Of a stretch of 64,000 nt of DNA, positions 18,530-27,349 are shown one piece after another. The stretch's first letter is position 1; each line of letters begins with the position of its first letter. The notes under the pieces are model-generated. The model ran no database searches. It was not told where the DNA came from and saw nothing but the letters and a program-made list of their open reading frames with translations. The stretch comes from Candidatus Poribacteria bacterium (GTDB lineage Bacteria; Poribacteria; WGA-4E; WGA-3G). The stretch is from positions 248,001 through 312,000 of the forward strand of contig JAPPCZ010000086.1 of assembly GCA_028824685.1 (NCBI GenBank), given 5' to 3'. The translations under genes and the position numbers were made by a program.

Positions 18530-18835
18530 GTGTTATAATATAGCGTTTTAAGTCGTGGCACCCCGCCACCCACAGTGCTATCCATGACAGTTATAGCAGG
18601 AAAACAGTTAACGGATGTAACCCCAAAAAACTAAGGGCAGGATGATAGATCCTTTTCTCTTAGGCAGCGGTCTACATCATGGCTTGTTAGAATTGCATTA
18701 AAGAAAATGAAACCGAGTCAATTATAGATTCGTAAAATTAATCGAACCTTTTCTGACTTAATCCGTCAAATATAACAAAATTAAAATAACATAAAACATA
18801 CACAAAAACAGATAAAATAAAATAGGAGAAAAATC
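18530..18835 (+). other. Long leader or small-RNA candidate with several hairpins
   Basis: A stretch of about 305 bases with no gene between a good promoter and the STAS gene. Visible stems: GTGGC/GCCAC (18555-18569), TGCTAT/ATAGCA (18576-18598), and a longer imperfect stem pairing the GGATGATAGATCC region (near 18640-18652) with GGTCTACATCAT (near 18669-18680). From 18720 it is A/T-rich and unstructured up to AGGAG before the ATG. It matches no riboswitch or housekeeping RNA I know. Confidence 0.3.
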
Positions 18836-19177
18836 ATGAAAACTCAAGTCCACGAAAAAAATGGCATCACGATTTTGAAACCTAATGGAAAAATAATGGG
18901 AAACTCCGTGTCAGAATTCAAGAAAACTATCTCGCCGCAGATAGAGGCTTCTAATAAACCTCGCATCCTCATCAATTTGGAGGGCGTTGACAAGATGGAC
19001 AGTTCAGGGCTCGGTGTCCTTATCGGTGCTTATGTTGCTGCAACACAGAAGCAAGGTCGTATAGGGATCATCCATGTTGGAAAAAACATCAAAAATCTGA
19101 TTGTTATTAGCCGACTTGTGAGGCTCTTTGAACATTTCGACACTGAGGAAGCTGCTCTTTCTGCACTGGCAGCTTGA
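18836..19177 (+). CDS. STAS-domain anti-sigma factor antagonist
   Basis: A 113-residue single STAS domain of the SpoIIAA/RsbV type. It has ITILKPNGKIMGNSVSEFK, then RILINLEGVDKMDSSGLGVL with the conserved phosphorylatable serine in DSSG, and the C-terminal helix EAALSALAA. Such proteins bind an anti-sigma kinase when unphosphorylated and release a sigma factor; no kinase or sigma gene is next to it. It is monocistronic: its own long leader precedes it, AGGAG lies before the ATG, and a strong terminator follows. Confidence 0.9.
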   Translation: MKTQVHEKNGITILKPNGKIMGNSVSEFKKTISPQIEASNKPRILINLEGVDKMDSSGLGVLIGAYVAATQKQGRIGIIHVGKNIKNLIVISRLVRLFEHFDTEEAALSALAA

Positions 19178-19191
19178 TAGACCTATCCCTA

Positions 19192-19234
19192 TTTGGAGCG
19201 TCCATAGTTTTGCTATGTGACGCTCCAAACTTTT
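19192..19234 (+). terminator. Rho-independent terminator of the STAS gene
   Basis: TTTGGAGCGTC-CATAG (19192-19207) pairs with CTATG-T-GACGCTCCAAA (19213-19229) with one bulged base, a 5-base loop and then CTTTTT. It lies 15 bases after the stop codon. Confidence 0.85.
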
Positions 19235-19410
19235 TGGATACAATAGATTTCTTATTTCTATGTGTCTCTAACCCACACAATTATCCCACCGTACCTCTCC
19301 TCAAAAAACCTCTCCACAGTCCTCTCATAAATTGTAAAATATGTCCCTTTTAAAAGAATCTAAATTCATTGTAGGGCCAAATCAACACCAAATGCGGCTA
19401 CGGCATTTGT

Positions 19411-19443
19411 CGAGTTTCACTACCGCTCTACCTGACCTACGAA
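19411..19443. repeat. Degenerate single arm of the 779-853 palindrome
   Basis: GTCGAGTTTCACTACCGCTC followed by TACCTGACCTACGA matches the right arm of the element at 822-856 with a handful of substitutions. It is preceded by AAATGCGGCTACGGCATTTG, itself a short hairpin. Confidence 0.5.
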
Positions 19444-19615
19444 GAAATACTACCATATAATCTTAACAAGAGCTTGATGTATACATCTTCTGGTTTTAGC
19501 AGGGTTATTCAGTTTTCAATATTTTTGGTGGTTTTTTGCTATGACGTTAATTTATGTGTTGTTATCTTGTCCGTATCTTTAGTCCCGTATGAAAAATAAA
19601 TATTTCGGTAATTTC

Positions 19616-19809
19616 TTTAGTCCCGTAGGGACGATATGTTTATAGAAAAATGTTACCCACCGCCTCTTGAGTTCCGTAGGAACGGCATAGAAGACTTAAC
19701 ATATCGTCCCTACCAAATCAACGCTATGAATGCGCGTAGGCATTCAGCGGGACTAAAGAACTGGAGGGGTACTCGTTTTCTATAAACATATCGTCCCTAC
19801 GGGACTAAA
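19616..19809. repeat. MITE-like element with 34-bp perfect terminal inverted repeats
   Basis: Bases 19616-19649 (TTTAGTCCCGTAGGGACGAT...) are the exact reverse complement of 19776-19809. The 126-base interior contains GTTCCGTAGGAAC (a palindrome), another CATATCGTCCCTAC arm at 19700-19713 and GCGGGACTAAAG at 19747-19758, so the unit is nested. There is no coding capacity. It looks like a non-autonomous palindromic element. Confidence 0.75.
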
Positions 19810-19992
19810 AACAATGTTCATGTTTCTGGGTATTAACTTTCAGTAAATCTCAATACCAGAAACTCTTAAAACTGAAAAACCCTGTGGTTTTAGAAATATG
19901 ACAAAAGATTCTGAATAATGTGATATAATGTGTTTGGTGAGTTTTGACAATAATCCTGTTAATCAGGTTCGTTGAAATCTAAAGGAGGAAGC

Positions 19993-21186
19993 ATGGAAAA
20001 ACGCCCAAAAATTGCTGCAATTGCCACAATATACCACAAATACGCACACACACAACACATCGTTGACCGGTTCTTGGAAGGATACGGATGGAATAGCAAG
20101 CACCATTATCCACCGATGGACCTTGTCTCGCTATACGTTGAACAGGTCAAGGACAACGATCTTAGCCGGGACCGATTAGAACGTTTTCCTACGATGAAGG
20201 GATATCCAACAATCGCTGAAGCGCTCACCCTCGGAGGTGAGGAATTGGCTGTTGATGGTGTACTACTCATCGGGGAACACGGGGAATATCCGTCTAATGA
20301 AAAAGGGCAACGTCTCTATCCACGCTATGAACACTTCACGCAGATGGTTGAGGTGTTTGAACGGAGTAGGCGTGGTGTGCCGATATTCAACGATAAACAC
20401 CTTTCATGGAATTGGGAGTGGGCGCGTGAGATGTATGACATTTCCCAAGATATGAACTTCGCCTTTATGGCTGGGTCTTCACTGCCCGTTACGTGGCGCA
20501 CGCCGTCAATTGACATGCCACTCGGTGCCTCTGTGTCAGAGGCGGTGTGTGTCGCTTACGGTGGTGTGGATAGTTATGATTTCCACGCGTTAGAAACGTT
20601 GCAGTGTATGGTAGAACGGCGCGACGGTTGTGAAAGCGGTGTGAAGTGGTTACAAGCATACCGTGGCGATGCGTTTTGGAATGCACACCACTCTGAACTG
20701 TGGTCAAGAGAACTCTTTGAATCCGCGCTCTGCCGGAGTCATACGCTTACACCATCACGACCAGGGTTTAACAATCCATTTCCGACGTTGGATGAAATGA
20801 AGGAGATCGTAAAAGACCCTATAGCTTATCAGTATGAACATCACGATGGACTTAAGTCTACAATGATTCTGATGAACGGGTTGGTACAGGATTTCAACTT
20901 TGCCGCTTATATTGGATCGGATAACGAAATTCTTTCAACACAGATGTATCTGCCGATGCCCCCTGCACGGACAACTTTAGCAAACTTCTTTTCGCCACTT
21001 GTTAACAATATTGAGAAAATGTTTCTGACAGGTGAGGCTACCTATCCAGTTGAACGCACACTGTTAACAACGGGACTTGTTGCGGCAGGCGTGGACAGCC
21101 TGTTCGCCGATGGTGCGAAACAAGAGACATCGCATTTAGACATCGTCTATCAAGCCACTGAACAATCAACCTTCTGGAGGACATAA
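19993..21186 (+). CDS. Conserved protein of unknown function (tandem paralog A)
   Basis: A 397-residue soluble protein without a signal peptide. It opens with IAAIATIYHKYAHTQHIVDR, a beta-alpha start like a nucleotide-binding fold, followed by YPTIAEALTLGGEELAVDGV, LLIGEHGEYP, VPIFNDKHLSWNW, MAGSSLPVTWRTP and YDFHALETLQCMVERR. Several conserved H, D and E residues (GEHG, NDKH, DFHALE) could form a metal site. I recognise it only as a conserved hypothetical family, with an N-terminal half reminiscent of Gfo/Idh/MocA-like folds. AAAGGAGG lies 4 bases before the ATG at 19993. Its paralog follows 4 bases after the stop. Confidence 0.65.
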   Translation: MEKRPKIAAIATIYHKYAHTQHIVDRFLEGYGWNSKHHYPPMDLVSLYVEQVKDNDLSRDRLERFPTMKGYPTIAEALTLGGEELAVDGVLLIGEHGEYPSNEKGQRLYPRYEHFTQMVEVFERSRRGVPIFNDKHLSWNWEWAREMYDISQDMNFAFMAGSSLPVTWRTPSIDMPLGASVSEAVCVAYGGVDSYDFHALETLQCMVERRDGCESGVKWLQAYRGDAFWNAHHSELWSRELFESALCRSHTLTPSRPGFNNPFPTLDEMKEIVKDPIAYQYEHHDGLKSTMILMNGLVQDFNFAAYIGSDNEILSTQMYLPMPPARTTLANFFSPLVNNIEKMFLTGEATYPVERTLLTTGLVAAGVDSLFADGAKQETSHLDIVYQATEQSTFWRT

Positions 21187-21190
21187 AGAT

Positions 21191-22366
21191 ATGAAACGAA
21201 TTGCTGTTATTACGACTATCTACCGTTATCTATCACATGCGCAACATTTTGCAGACCGTTTTCTTGTCGGTTATCCGAAAGAAGGCAGATGGCATCGCCC
21301 GGATATGAAAGTCGTGTCTCTCTATGTTGACCAAAAACCAGAAGGTGAGCAGAGCAAAGACCGTGCCAGAGAATTTGGCTTTTCCGTTTATCCTACGATT
21401 GCCGAAGCACTTCGCTGTGGTGGCGATAAACTTGCAGTGGATGCAGTACTTCTGATCGGTGAACATGGCAACTATCCTAACAATGAAAAAAGCCAAGTGT
21501 TGTATCCACGTTATGATTTTTTCAAGGAGTGCGTCAAGGTTTTTGAAAAAGATGGAAGGGCAGTGCCTATTTTTAACGACAAACACCTCTCCTACAGTTT
21601 TGAAAAAGCGCAGGAGATGGTAGATGATGGACACCGACTCGGTTTTGGGGTGCTTGCGGGGTCATCATTACCTGTTACGTGGCGATTGCCCGATGTGGAA
21701 TTACCGTTGGAGTGTGAGATAGAAGAGGCTTTGATGGTAGGCGTTGGCGGTTCAGACCCGATGGATTACCATGCTTTAGAGGCGATGCAATGTATGGTGG
21801 AACGCAGAGAAGGCGGCGAAACAGGGGTTGCTGCTGTGCAATTAATTGACGGTGAGGAAGTCTGGGAAGCGGGTGAAGATGGACGTTGGTCTCTGGAATT
21901 GCTGGAAGCGGCATTTTCAAGAAGTGATACACCGTGCGGTTTAACAGATGAAGATGGTAGAACGCAAGATATAATTGGCAATGGAGAACTTCAGAAACTT
22001 GTTCAAAATCCGTCTGCTTATTTCATTGAATATAACAACGGGTTGAAAGCAACACTTCTGATGCTCAACGGTGCAGTACGGGACTACTGCTTTGCTGCAA
22101 AACTTAAGGACGAACCTATTCCAGTTTCAACGCAGTTTTTCTTAACACCGACCCCAAATGTCACTTATTCGGCATGTCTCATTGCCAAAATTGAGGAACT
22201 TTTCAAGACAGGTGTCGCGCCATATCCTGCAGAACGCACTTTATTGGTAAGTGGAACATTGGAGAGTTGTTTAACATCACGTCAACAAGGACATGTCCGT
22301 TTAGAAACACCACATCTTAATGTTGAATACCGTGCACCCGCGGAATCGCAATATGCACGGCGTTAA
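21191..22366 (+). CDS. Conserved protein of unknown function (tandem paralog B)
   Basis: A 391-residue paralog of the gene before it with every marker segment kept: IAVITTIYRYLSHAQHFADR, YPTIAEALRCGGDKLAVDAV, LLIGEHGNYPNNEK, VPIFNDKHLSYSF, LAGSSLPVTWRLP, DYHALEAMQCMVERR and PAERTLLVSG. It most likely acts with paralog A as a heteromer or on a related substrate. GGAGG precedes the ATG by 10 bases and overlaps the end of paralog A. The operon seems to continue into the TIM-barrel gene. Confidence 0.65.
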   Translation: MKRIAVITTIYRYLSHAQHFADRFLVGYPKEGRWHRPDMKVVSLYVDQKPEGEQSKDRAREFGFSVYPTIAEALRCGGDKLAVDAVLLIGEHGNYPNNEKSQVLYPRYDFFKECVKVFEKDGRAVPIFNDKHLSYSFEKAQEMVDDGHRLGFGVLAGSSLPVTWRLPDVELPLECEIEEALMVGVGGSDPMDYHALEAMQCMVERREGGETGVAAVQLIDGEEVWEAGEDGRWSLELLEAAFSRSDTPCGLTDEDGRTQDIIGNGELQKLVQNPSAYFIEYNNGLKATLLMLNGAVRDYCFAAKLKDEPIPVSTQFFLTPTPNVTYSACLIAKIEELFKTGVAPYPAERTLLVSGTLESCLTSRQQGHVRLETPHLNVEYRAPAESQYARR

Positions 22367-22429
22367 TCTACCGCCTCAGAACTAACCAATTTTGTCAACT
22401 CAAGTTTATCTCAGAAAGGAATTGGGACA

Positions 22430-23257
22430 ATGAAATTCAAACGCGAAGAAATTTTAGAAGAATTGCGAAACAATATTGACGCTGGCAAACCTATCATTGG
22501 GGCAGGTGCTGGCACAGGCATCTCAGCAAAATGTGAAGAGGCAGGCGGCATTGACTTGATAATCATATACAATTCCGGCAGATTTCGAATGGCAGGCAGA
22601 GGTTCGCTTGCGGGCATGATGCCTTACGGGGACGCAAACCAGATTGTCGTTGAAATGGCAAGCGAAGTTCTTCCTGTTATCAAAAATACGCCTGTTCTTG
22701 CAGGTGTTTGCGGCACCGACCCGTTTCGCTTGATGGATATATTTTTAGGTCAAATAGACGCTATAGGATTTTCAGGAGTACAGAACTTTCCAACAGTAGG
22801 ACTAATTGACGGCACTTTCCGTCAACTGCTTGAAGAAACCGATATGGGATATGGACCCGAAGTAGAGATGATTCGGACAGCACATCAGATGGGGCTGCTT
22901 ACTACACCGTATGCATTCAACGAAACCGAGGCAGAACAGATGGCAGATGCGGGGGCGGATATTCTCGTTGCTCACATGGGATTGACGACGAAAGGCTCTA
23001 TCGGTGCAAAAACTGCTTTTACGCTTGAAGATGCTGCAAAACGTGTGCAAGCAATTCATGACGCTGCAAAAGGTGTTAATCCTGAGATTCTCGTAATCTG
23101 TCACGGAGGCCCCATCGCCGAACCCGAAGATGCTACTTATGTGTTGGAAAATACCAATGGTGTTGTTGGATTTTATGGCGCATCAAGCGCAGAACGTCTC
23201 CCAACAGAACGTGCGATCACAGCACAAATTGAGGCTTTTAAGAAAATACGGTTATAG
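22430..23257 (+). CDS. PEP-hydrolase-like TIM-barrel protein
   Basis: A 275-residue protein matching the phosphoenolpyruvate hydrolase-like TIM-barrel family (PF09370 as I recall). It has GKPIIGAGAGTGISAKCEEAGGIDLIIIYNSGRFRMAGRGSLAGMMPYGDAN, then VCGTDPF, IGFSGVQNFPTVGLIDG, ADAGADILVAHMGLTTKG and ICHGGPI. These are the repeated beta-strand ends of the barrel. Members are found alone or fused to UPF0261 (Tm-1-like) proteins, and their physiological role is poorly known. AAAGGAATTGGGACA precedes the ATG. The full family length is present. Confidence 0.82.
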   Translation: MKFKREEILEELRNNIDAGKPIIGAGAGTGISAKCEEAGGIDLIIIYNSGRFRMAGRGSLAGMMPYGDANQIVVEMASEVLPVIKNTPVLAGVCGTDPFRLMDIFLGQIDAIGFSGVQNFPTVGLIDGTFRQLLEETDMGYGPEVEMIRTAHQMGLLTTPYAFNETEAEQMADAGADILVAHMGLTTKGSIGAKTAFTLEDAAKRVQAIHDAAKGVNPEILVICHGGPIAEPEDATYVLENTNGVVGFYGASSAERLPTERAITAQIEAFKKIRL

Positions 23258-23328
23258 AATTATCCTAAAAATGTTGTTTCAAAGATATAGGATTTTCCTG
23301 AATATCTTAGCAAAGGAGATTGTAAACT

Positions 23329-24132
23329 ATGACTGACGAAGAAAAATTTAGATTTGACTTAACAGGATTTCTTGTGCGTCCAGCTATTCTGAGCAAAGAC
23401 GAAGTAGATGCAATTGTTGATCAACTTGATCGGATCCGACATAACCCCGAATCGTTACCACCAGAACACCGCGCTGTTCCTGGTGGGGCTTCAAGTGTTC
23501 TTATTGATCATCCAAAGGTGATTGAAGTGTTGCACCAAATCATCGGTCCCGATGTCCGAATGGAGAGCACCTTTTTTGTATGGCGCGAAAAAGGACAAGA
23601 ACACGGTGGACTCCACGGAGGAGGTCCGCGTCAAGCAGACCCTATTTTTGGGTATCGTGTAAATAATGGTAGGATTCATGCCGGTATGGTGCGCGTCGTT
23701 TTTGAACTCACGGATATTTCTAAAGACGATGGTGCTACCCATTTCATCGTTGGTAGTCACAAGTCAAACTTCCCAATGCATTCAGATCACATGTCGTTAG
23801 AGGAAGAAAAGCGAAGTCCTTACTTAATGACTTATGAATGTCCTGCTGGTAGTGCTATATTTTTCACAGAAAATCTCTGCCATGCTGGCCCCGTATGGCA
23901 ACGTGAAACCCCACGTATCGCGATTCTAAATGCTTATGCACATCTCGCAACGCATTGGCATCGTCTTCGCATTCCGCCAGAGGTGCTGAATGGACTCCCA
24001 CGAGAAAAACAGGCATACTTCCGTGAACCGTGGATTGCCGATTTCCGAACAAGTCCCGCTACGCATAATACAATAGATCGTTTTATTGAAAAGGACAACG
24101 AATCTCCAATTAACACGAACCATAGTCCGTGA
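23329..24132 (+). CDS. PhyH-like protein with an HxG in place of the HxD iron motif
   Basis: A 267-residue member of the phytanoyl-CoA dioxygenase superfamily: FDLTGFLVRPAILSKDEVDAI, RVVFELTDISKDDGATHFIVGSHK, PAGSAIFFTENLCHAG (distal H185) and R196. The proximal motif, where H-x-D is expected, reads L-H96-G97-G98, so the aspartate ligand appears to be glycine. H-x-G/A is the arrangement in Fe/2-oxoglutarate halogenases, but many uncharacterised PhyH relatives may share it, so halogenation is only an idea. AAAGGAG precedes the ATG. Confidence 0.75.
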   Translation: MTDEEKFRFDLTGFLVRPAILSKDEVDAIVDQLDRIRHNPESLPPEHRAVPGGASSVLIDHPKVIEVLHQIIGPDVRMESTFFVWREKGQEHGGLHGGGPRQADPIFGYRVNNGRIHAGMVRVVFELTDISKDDGATHFIVGSHKSNFPMHSDHMSLEEEKRSPYLMTYECPAGSAIFFTENLCHAGPVWQRETPRIAILNAYAHLATHWHRLRIPPEVLNGLPREKQAYFREPWIADFRTSPATHNTIDRFIEKDNESPINTNHSP

Positions 24133-24280
24133 AATGCGTTCTTTGTTTAAGATGAATCCCTTTTCAATTCGCCTAATTTGTGGTAAACTACCATCGCGTG
24201 TGTAAAATATAATTGGGTTCAAGAAAACTCATGCATTCCAGAGGTCAATTGGGAAACAGAAGTGTGATTCTGGGTAGATA

Positions 24281-25399
24281 ATGGCACATATTAAACTACA
24301 AAATATAATAAAACGATTCGGCGATGTTGTCGCAGTAAAAGATTTTAATTTGGAAGTTGAAGATAAGGAGTTTGTGGTTTTCTTAGGTCCATCAGGTTGT
24401 GGAAAAACGACAACGCTGCGATTGATCGCTGGGTTGGAACATCCTGACGAAGGCGAAATTCTAATTGATGGACATCTCGTCAACGGTTTGTCTCCAGCGG
24501 ACCGGGACATCGCATTCGTGTTTCAATTTTATGCACTATATCCGCATCTGAGTGTGTATGATAATATCGCGTTTCCACTAAAAGCGGTGAAGGTTGAAAA
24601 ACCAGAAATTGAAGAGCGGGTAAAAAAGGTTGCAGAAATTTTGCAGCTCACTGACATTTTAAATCGAAAACCGAGTGTGCTAAGCGGCGGTGAGATGCAA
24701 CGCGTTGCACTTGGCCGTGCGATGGTCCGCCAACCAAAAGTCTACCTGCTTGATGAACCGATGGCGAATTTAGATGCGAAACTCCGAATTGATACGCGAG
24801 CAGAAATTAAACGTCTCCAACATGAAATCGGAGCGACCACTATTTTTGTGACACATGACCAGGTGGAAGCGATGTCTCTCGCTGACCGGATAGCAGTAAT
24901 TCATCAAGGTGTACTTCAGCAAATCGGCACACCCCATGAGGTTTATAACAAACCGAAAAGCCTTTTTGTTGCTGGATTTATGGGTATGCCAGCCATGAAC
25001 CTACTTGATGTTGAACTAACCTCTCGTGAAGGCAAACCAGCATTGTACCTAAGTCATACTGATGTGCAGTTGGAACTTTCTCCTTGGCAGCAATCTAACC
25101 TAAACGCAAATAGTCAGCATAACGATTGTATCTTAGGCATCCGACCTGAGCATATTACTGCTTCAAGAGAATCAGTTGGACGCAAAATTGCTGCGGATGT
25201 TCATCTGATTGAACCCCTTGGTTCTGTCAATATCCTTGACTTAATGCTCGGAACACATCAGAAGACACAAGAACCTATTCTCCTCCGAGTGAGGACACAT
25301 CCTACATTTAATGCTGATATTGGAGAGACTATCTGGTTGGATTTTGATGACGATCAAATGCACCTATTTGACAGTGGAACAGAGCAAGCAATTTGGTAA
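24281..25399 (+). CDS. ABC transporter ATPase, MalK/UgpC type
   Basis: A 372-residue importer ATPase. Walker A GPSGCGKTTT (36-45), Q-loop VFQFYALYPHL, signature LSGGEMQRV, Walker B VYLLDEPMANLDA and H-loop VTHDQ are all present, followed by a C-terminal TOBE-type regulatory region (CILGIRPEHI). The length fits CUT1 sugar or glycerol-phosphate importer ATPases. No permease or binding protein is adjacent, so it may serve several remote transporters, as MsmK-like ATPases do. Upstream there is no good ribosome binding site. Confidence 0.9.
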   Translation: MAHIKLQNIIKRFGDVVAVKDFNLEVEDKEFVVFLGPSGCGKTTTLRLIAGLEHPDEGEILIDGHLVNGLSPADRDIAFVFQFYALYPHLSVYDNIAFPLKAVKVEKPEIEERVKKVAEILQLTDILNRKPSVLSGGEMQRVALGRAMVRQPKVYLLDEPMANLDAKLRIDTRAEIKRLQHEIGATTIFVTHDQVEAMSLADRIAVIHQGVLQQIGTPHEVYNKPKSLFVAGFMGMPAMNLLDVELTSREGKPALYLSHTDVQLELSPWQQSNLNANSQHNDCILGIRPEHITASRESVGRKIAADVHLIEPLGSVNILDLMLGTHQKTQEPILLRVRTHPTFNADIGETIWLDFDDDQMHLFDSGTEQAIW

Positions 25400-25430
25400 A
25401 ATCCTTGATTTTTGATGGGAAAAAACAGAT

Positions 25431-26231
25431 ATGAAAATACCGTGTCGTTTGGCAGCTTTCGATTTAGATGGAACACTACTGAATAGTGATCACAAGTTAT
25501 CATCTCAAAACTGTGAAGCACTTCAACAACTTGCAGAAAATGAAATCTTGGTAGTCTTAGTTTCAGGCAGAATGCATCAATCTATTAAACCCATAAGCGA
25601 TCAGATTGGATTGGAAAATCCAATTATTTCGTATAATGGAGCGATGGTAAAGCATGCAACTACTGATGAGGTTTATCATCATACGCCAGTTCCAGCAGAC
25701 ATTGCAATGGCTATAGTTAATGATTGCATGGAGCAAGATTTGCATCTCAATTTCTGCTTGAACGATGAACTGTTTGTTGCAGAAAAGAATAAGTGGAGTG
25801 AACTTTATGAATCTCGAACGGGTGTTCCTGCTACCCCTGTAGGTGATCTTCGGCAGTTAGCAGGCAAAACGCCAACAAAATTGCTTATCATTCATCCGCC
25901 TGAAAAATTACCACCACTTTTGAACAGTTTCAATTCACAATATGATGGCAAATTATATGTAACGCAGACACAACCTGAGTATATCGAATTTATGAATCCA
26001 GATGTTACCAAAGGTCGTGCGCTGACAGCACTTGCGAAACGTTGCGAGATTCCAATAGAATCCGTTGTCGCTTTTGGTGATAGTTACAACGACGAAAGTT
26101 TGCTCAAAACGGCAGGATTTGGCATAGCGATGGAGAACGCAGTCACTCCGATTAAAGCTTGTGCGGACCACATTACTGCGACCAACGATGAAAACGGTGT
26201 CGCTAAAGCAATCTGGAAGTTAATTCTTTAA
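25431..26231 (+). CDS. Cof-type HAD-superfamily phosphatase
   Basis: A 266-residue haloacid-dehalogenase hydrolase. Motif I is FDLDGTLL with D11 and D13, motif II is VSGRM, the lysine of motif III is in the TKGRALTALAKR region, and motif IV is FGDSYNDESLL. A C2-type cap occupies about residues 85-190. Such enzymes dephosphorylate sugar phosphates, nucleotides or cofactors. It follows the ABC ATPase gene by 31 bases and precedes the convergent min genes. Confidence 0.88.
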   Translation: MKIPCRLAAFDLDGTLLNSDHKLSSQNCEALQQLAENEILVVLVSGRMHQSIKPISDQIGLENPIISYNGAMVKHATTDEVYHHTPVPADIAMAIVNDCMEQDLHLNFCLNDELFVAEKNKWSELYESRTGVPATPVGDLRQLAGKTPTKLLIIHPPEKLPPLLNSFNSQYDGKLYVTQTQPEYIEFMNPDVTKGRALTALAKRCEIPIESVVAFGDSYNDESLLKTAGFGIAMENAVTPIKACADHITATNDENGVAKAIWKLIL

Positions 26232-26271
26232 CAAGAGAAAAGGATTACAATTTTAAAAAACAACTACAAAG

Positions 26272-26529
26272 TTAACGATTTTTTTTAGATTGATTAAACG
26301 GAAAATCTGCCATCAGCACGTAGGAATTACCTTCACGTTTTAAGGACATCTTGACAGAGTTCATCGTAAATTCAAAGTATTTCGCCAACACTTCAGTTAA
26401 TTCAAACTGTAGTTTTTTCATCGAATCCTCGCTTACCTCAAACCGATCTTGTGTGAGAATGAGTTGTAAACGTTGCGTAGCAATATTGCTTGATTTCGAT
26501 TTACGAGTGAATAAACTTCTAAAATCCAT
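26272..26529 (-). CDS. minE: MinE, cell division topological specificity factor
   Basis: An 85-residue protein with the MinE N-terminal membrane/MinD-binding part (FRSLFTRKSKSSNIATQRLQ LILTQDR) and the C-terminal dimer domain (LTEVLAKYFEFTMNSVKMSL). MinE stimulates the MinD ATPase and drives pole-to-pole oscillation, so that the Z-ring forms at midcell. Its position directly after minD in minC-minD-minE order supports the call. Sequence divergence from E. coli is large. Confidence 0.88.
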   Translation of the reverse strand: MDFRSLFTRKSKSSNIATQRLQLILTQDRFEVSEDSMKKLQFELTEVLAKYFEFTMNSVKMSLKREGNSYVLMADFPFNQSKKNR

Positions 26530-26537
26530 AGTACCCT

Positions 26538-27332
26538 CTACTTATTTCTTGAAAACCAATTCAGAATATTAGAAAAAAAATTATCATCTCGCATTTCAGG
26601 TATTGGAACGCGTTGTCCTGTCATGCGCCGCGCTATCCGTATATACGCCTCAGCACCGGGAGACCCGTCGTTATGAACAAGGGGTACACCGCGATTTGTA
26701 GAGGCGATGACTCCAGTATCTTCAGGGACAACACCGAGAAGATCAATGTTCAGAATGTCTAAAACGTCATTCTTACTAATCATATTTCCTTTCTTAACAA
26801 GTGTTGGCGATAATCTATTTATTATAAGGTTGATTGAATCAATCCCTTGGTGTTGCAAAAGTCCGATGATGCGGTCTGCATCTCGGATGGCTGATACGTC
26901 AGGGGTCGTGATAATGATAGCCTCATCTGCACCAGCGGCCGCATTGCGAAAACCTTGTTCTATCCCCGCAGGAGAGTCAACAAGAACAAAGTCATATTCT
27001 TCTTTCAGTTTTTCACAAACTTCCTGCATCTGCTCAGGCTTAATATCATCTTTTCTGTTCCGTTGTGAAGCAGCAAGAAGCATCAAATCTTCTACACGTC
27101 GGTCTTTTACAAGGGCTTTATCAAGATCGCATCGCTTTTCAATGACATCCATAGAAGTATAAACGACTCTACTCTCTAAACCCATTACGACATCGAGGTT
27201 TCGTAATCCAACGTCAGCATCTACCACCACCACCGTTTTACCGATCATCGCTAATGCGGTGCCAAGGTTTGCAGTTGACGTCGTTTTACCGACTCCCCCC
27301 TTTCCAGATGTAATTACGATAACCTTACCCAT
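26538..27332 (-). CDS. minD: MinD, septum-site-determining ATPase
   Basis: A 264-residue ParA/MinD-family ATPase with the deviant Walker A SGKGGVGKTT (9-18), VVDADVGLRNLD, VLVDSPAGIEQGF and a C-terminal amphipathic tail ending ILNWFSRNK for membrane binding. It recruits MinC to the membrane and is released by MinE. I chose the ATG at 27332, with GAAGGAAGG 6 bases upstream, over an upstream TTG. The gene is 17 bases after minC and 8 bases before minE. Confidence 0.95.
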   Translation of the reverse strand: MGKVIVITSGKGGVGKTTSTANLGTALAMIGKTVVVVDADVGLRNLDVVMGLESRVVYTSMDVIEKRCDLDKALVKDRRVEDLMLLAASQRNRKDDIKPEQMQEVCEKLKEEYDFVLVDSPAGIEQGFRNAAAGADEAIIITTPDVSAIRDADRIIGLLQHQGIDSINLIINRLSPTLVKKGNMISKNDVLDILNIDLLGVVPEDTGVIASTNRGVPLVHNDGSPGAEAYIRIARRMTGQRVPIPEMRDDNFFSNILNWFSRNK

Positions 27333-27349
27333 AGTCAACCTTCCTTCAT

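Larger units (their letters stand above)
19235..19992. other. Gene-free, repeat-rich gap
   Basis: About 760 bases without a credible ORF. It holds a degenerate arm of the 32-bp palindrome (19411-19443), a short TTTAGTCCCGTA copy at 19579-19590, a long inverted-repeat element (19616-19809), and a TATAAT at 19924-19929 without a clear -35 box before the next gene. Confidence 0.6.

Noticed and set aside
19579..19810. A CRISPR array, because GTCCCGTAGGGAC-like units recur.
   Set aside because: The units are in both orientations with uneven spacing and no cas gene. The layout is an inverted-repeat element.
26707..27162. A 151-residue plus-strand frame opposite minD.
   Set aside because: It is the antisense of a well-conserved gene, with a serine-rich composition typical of shadow frames.
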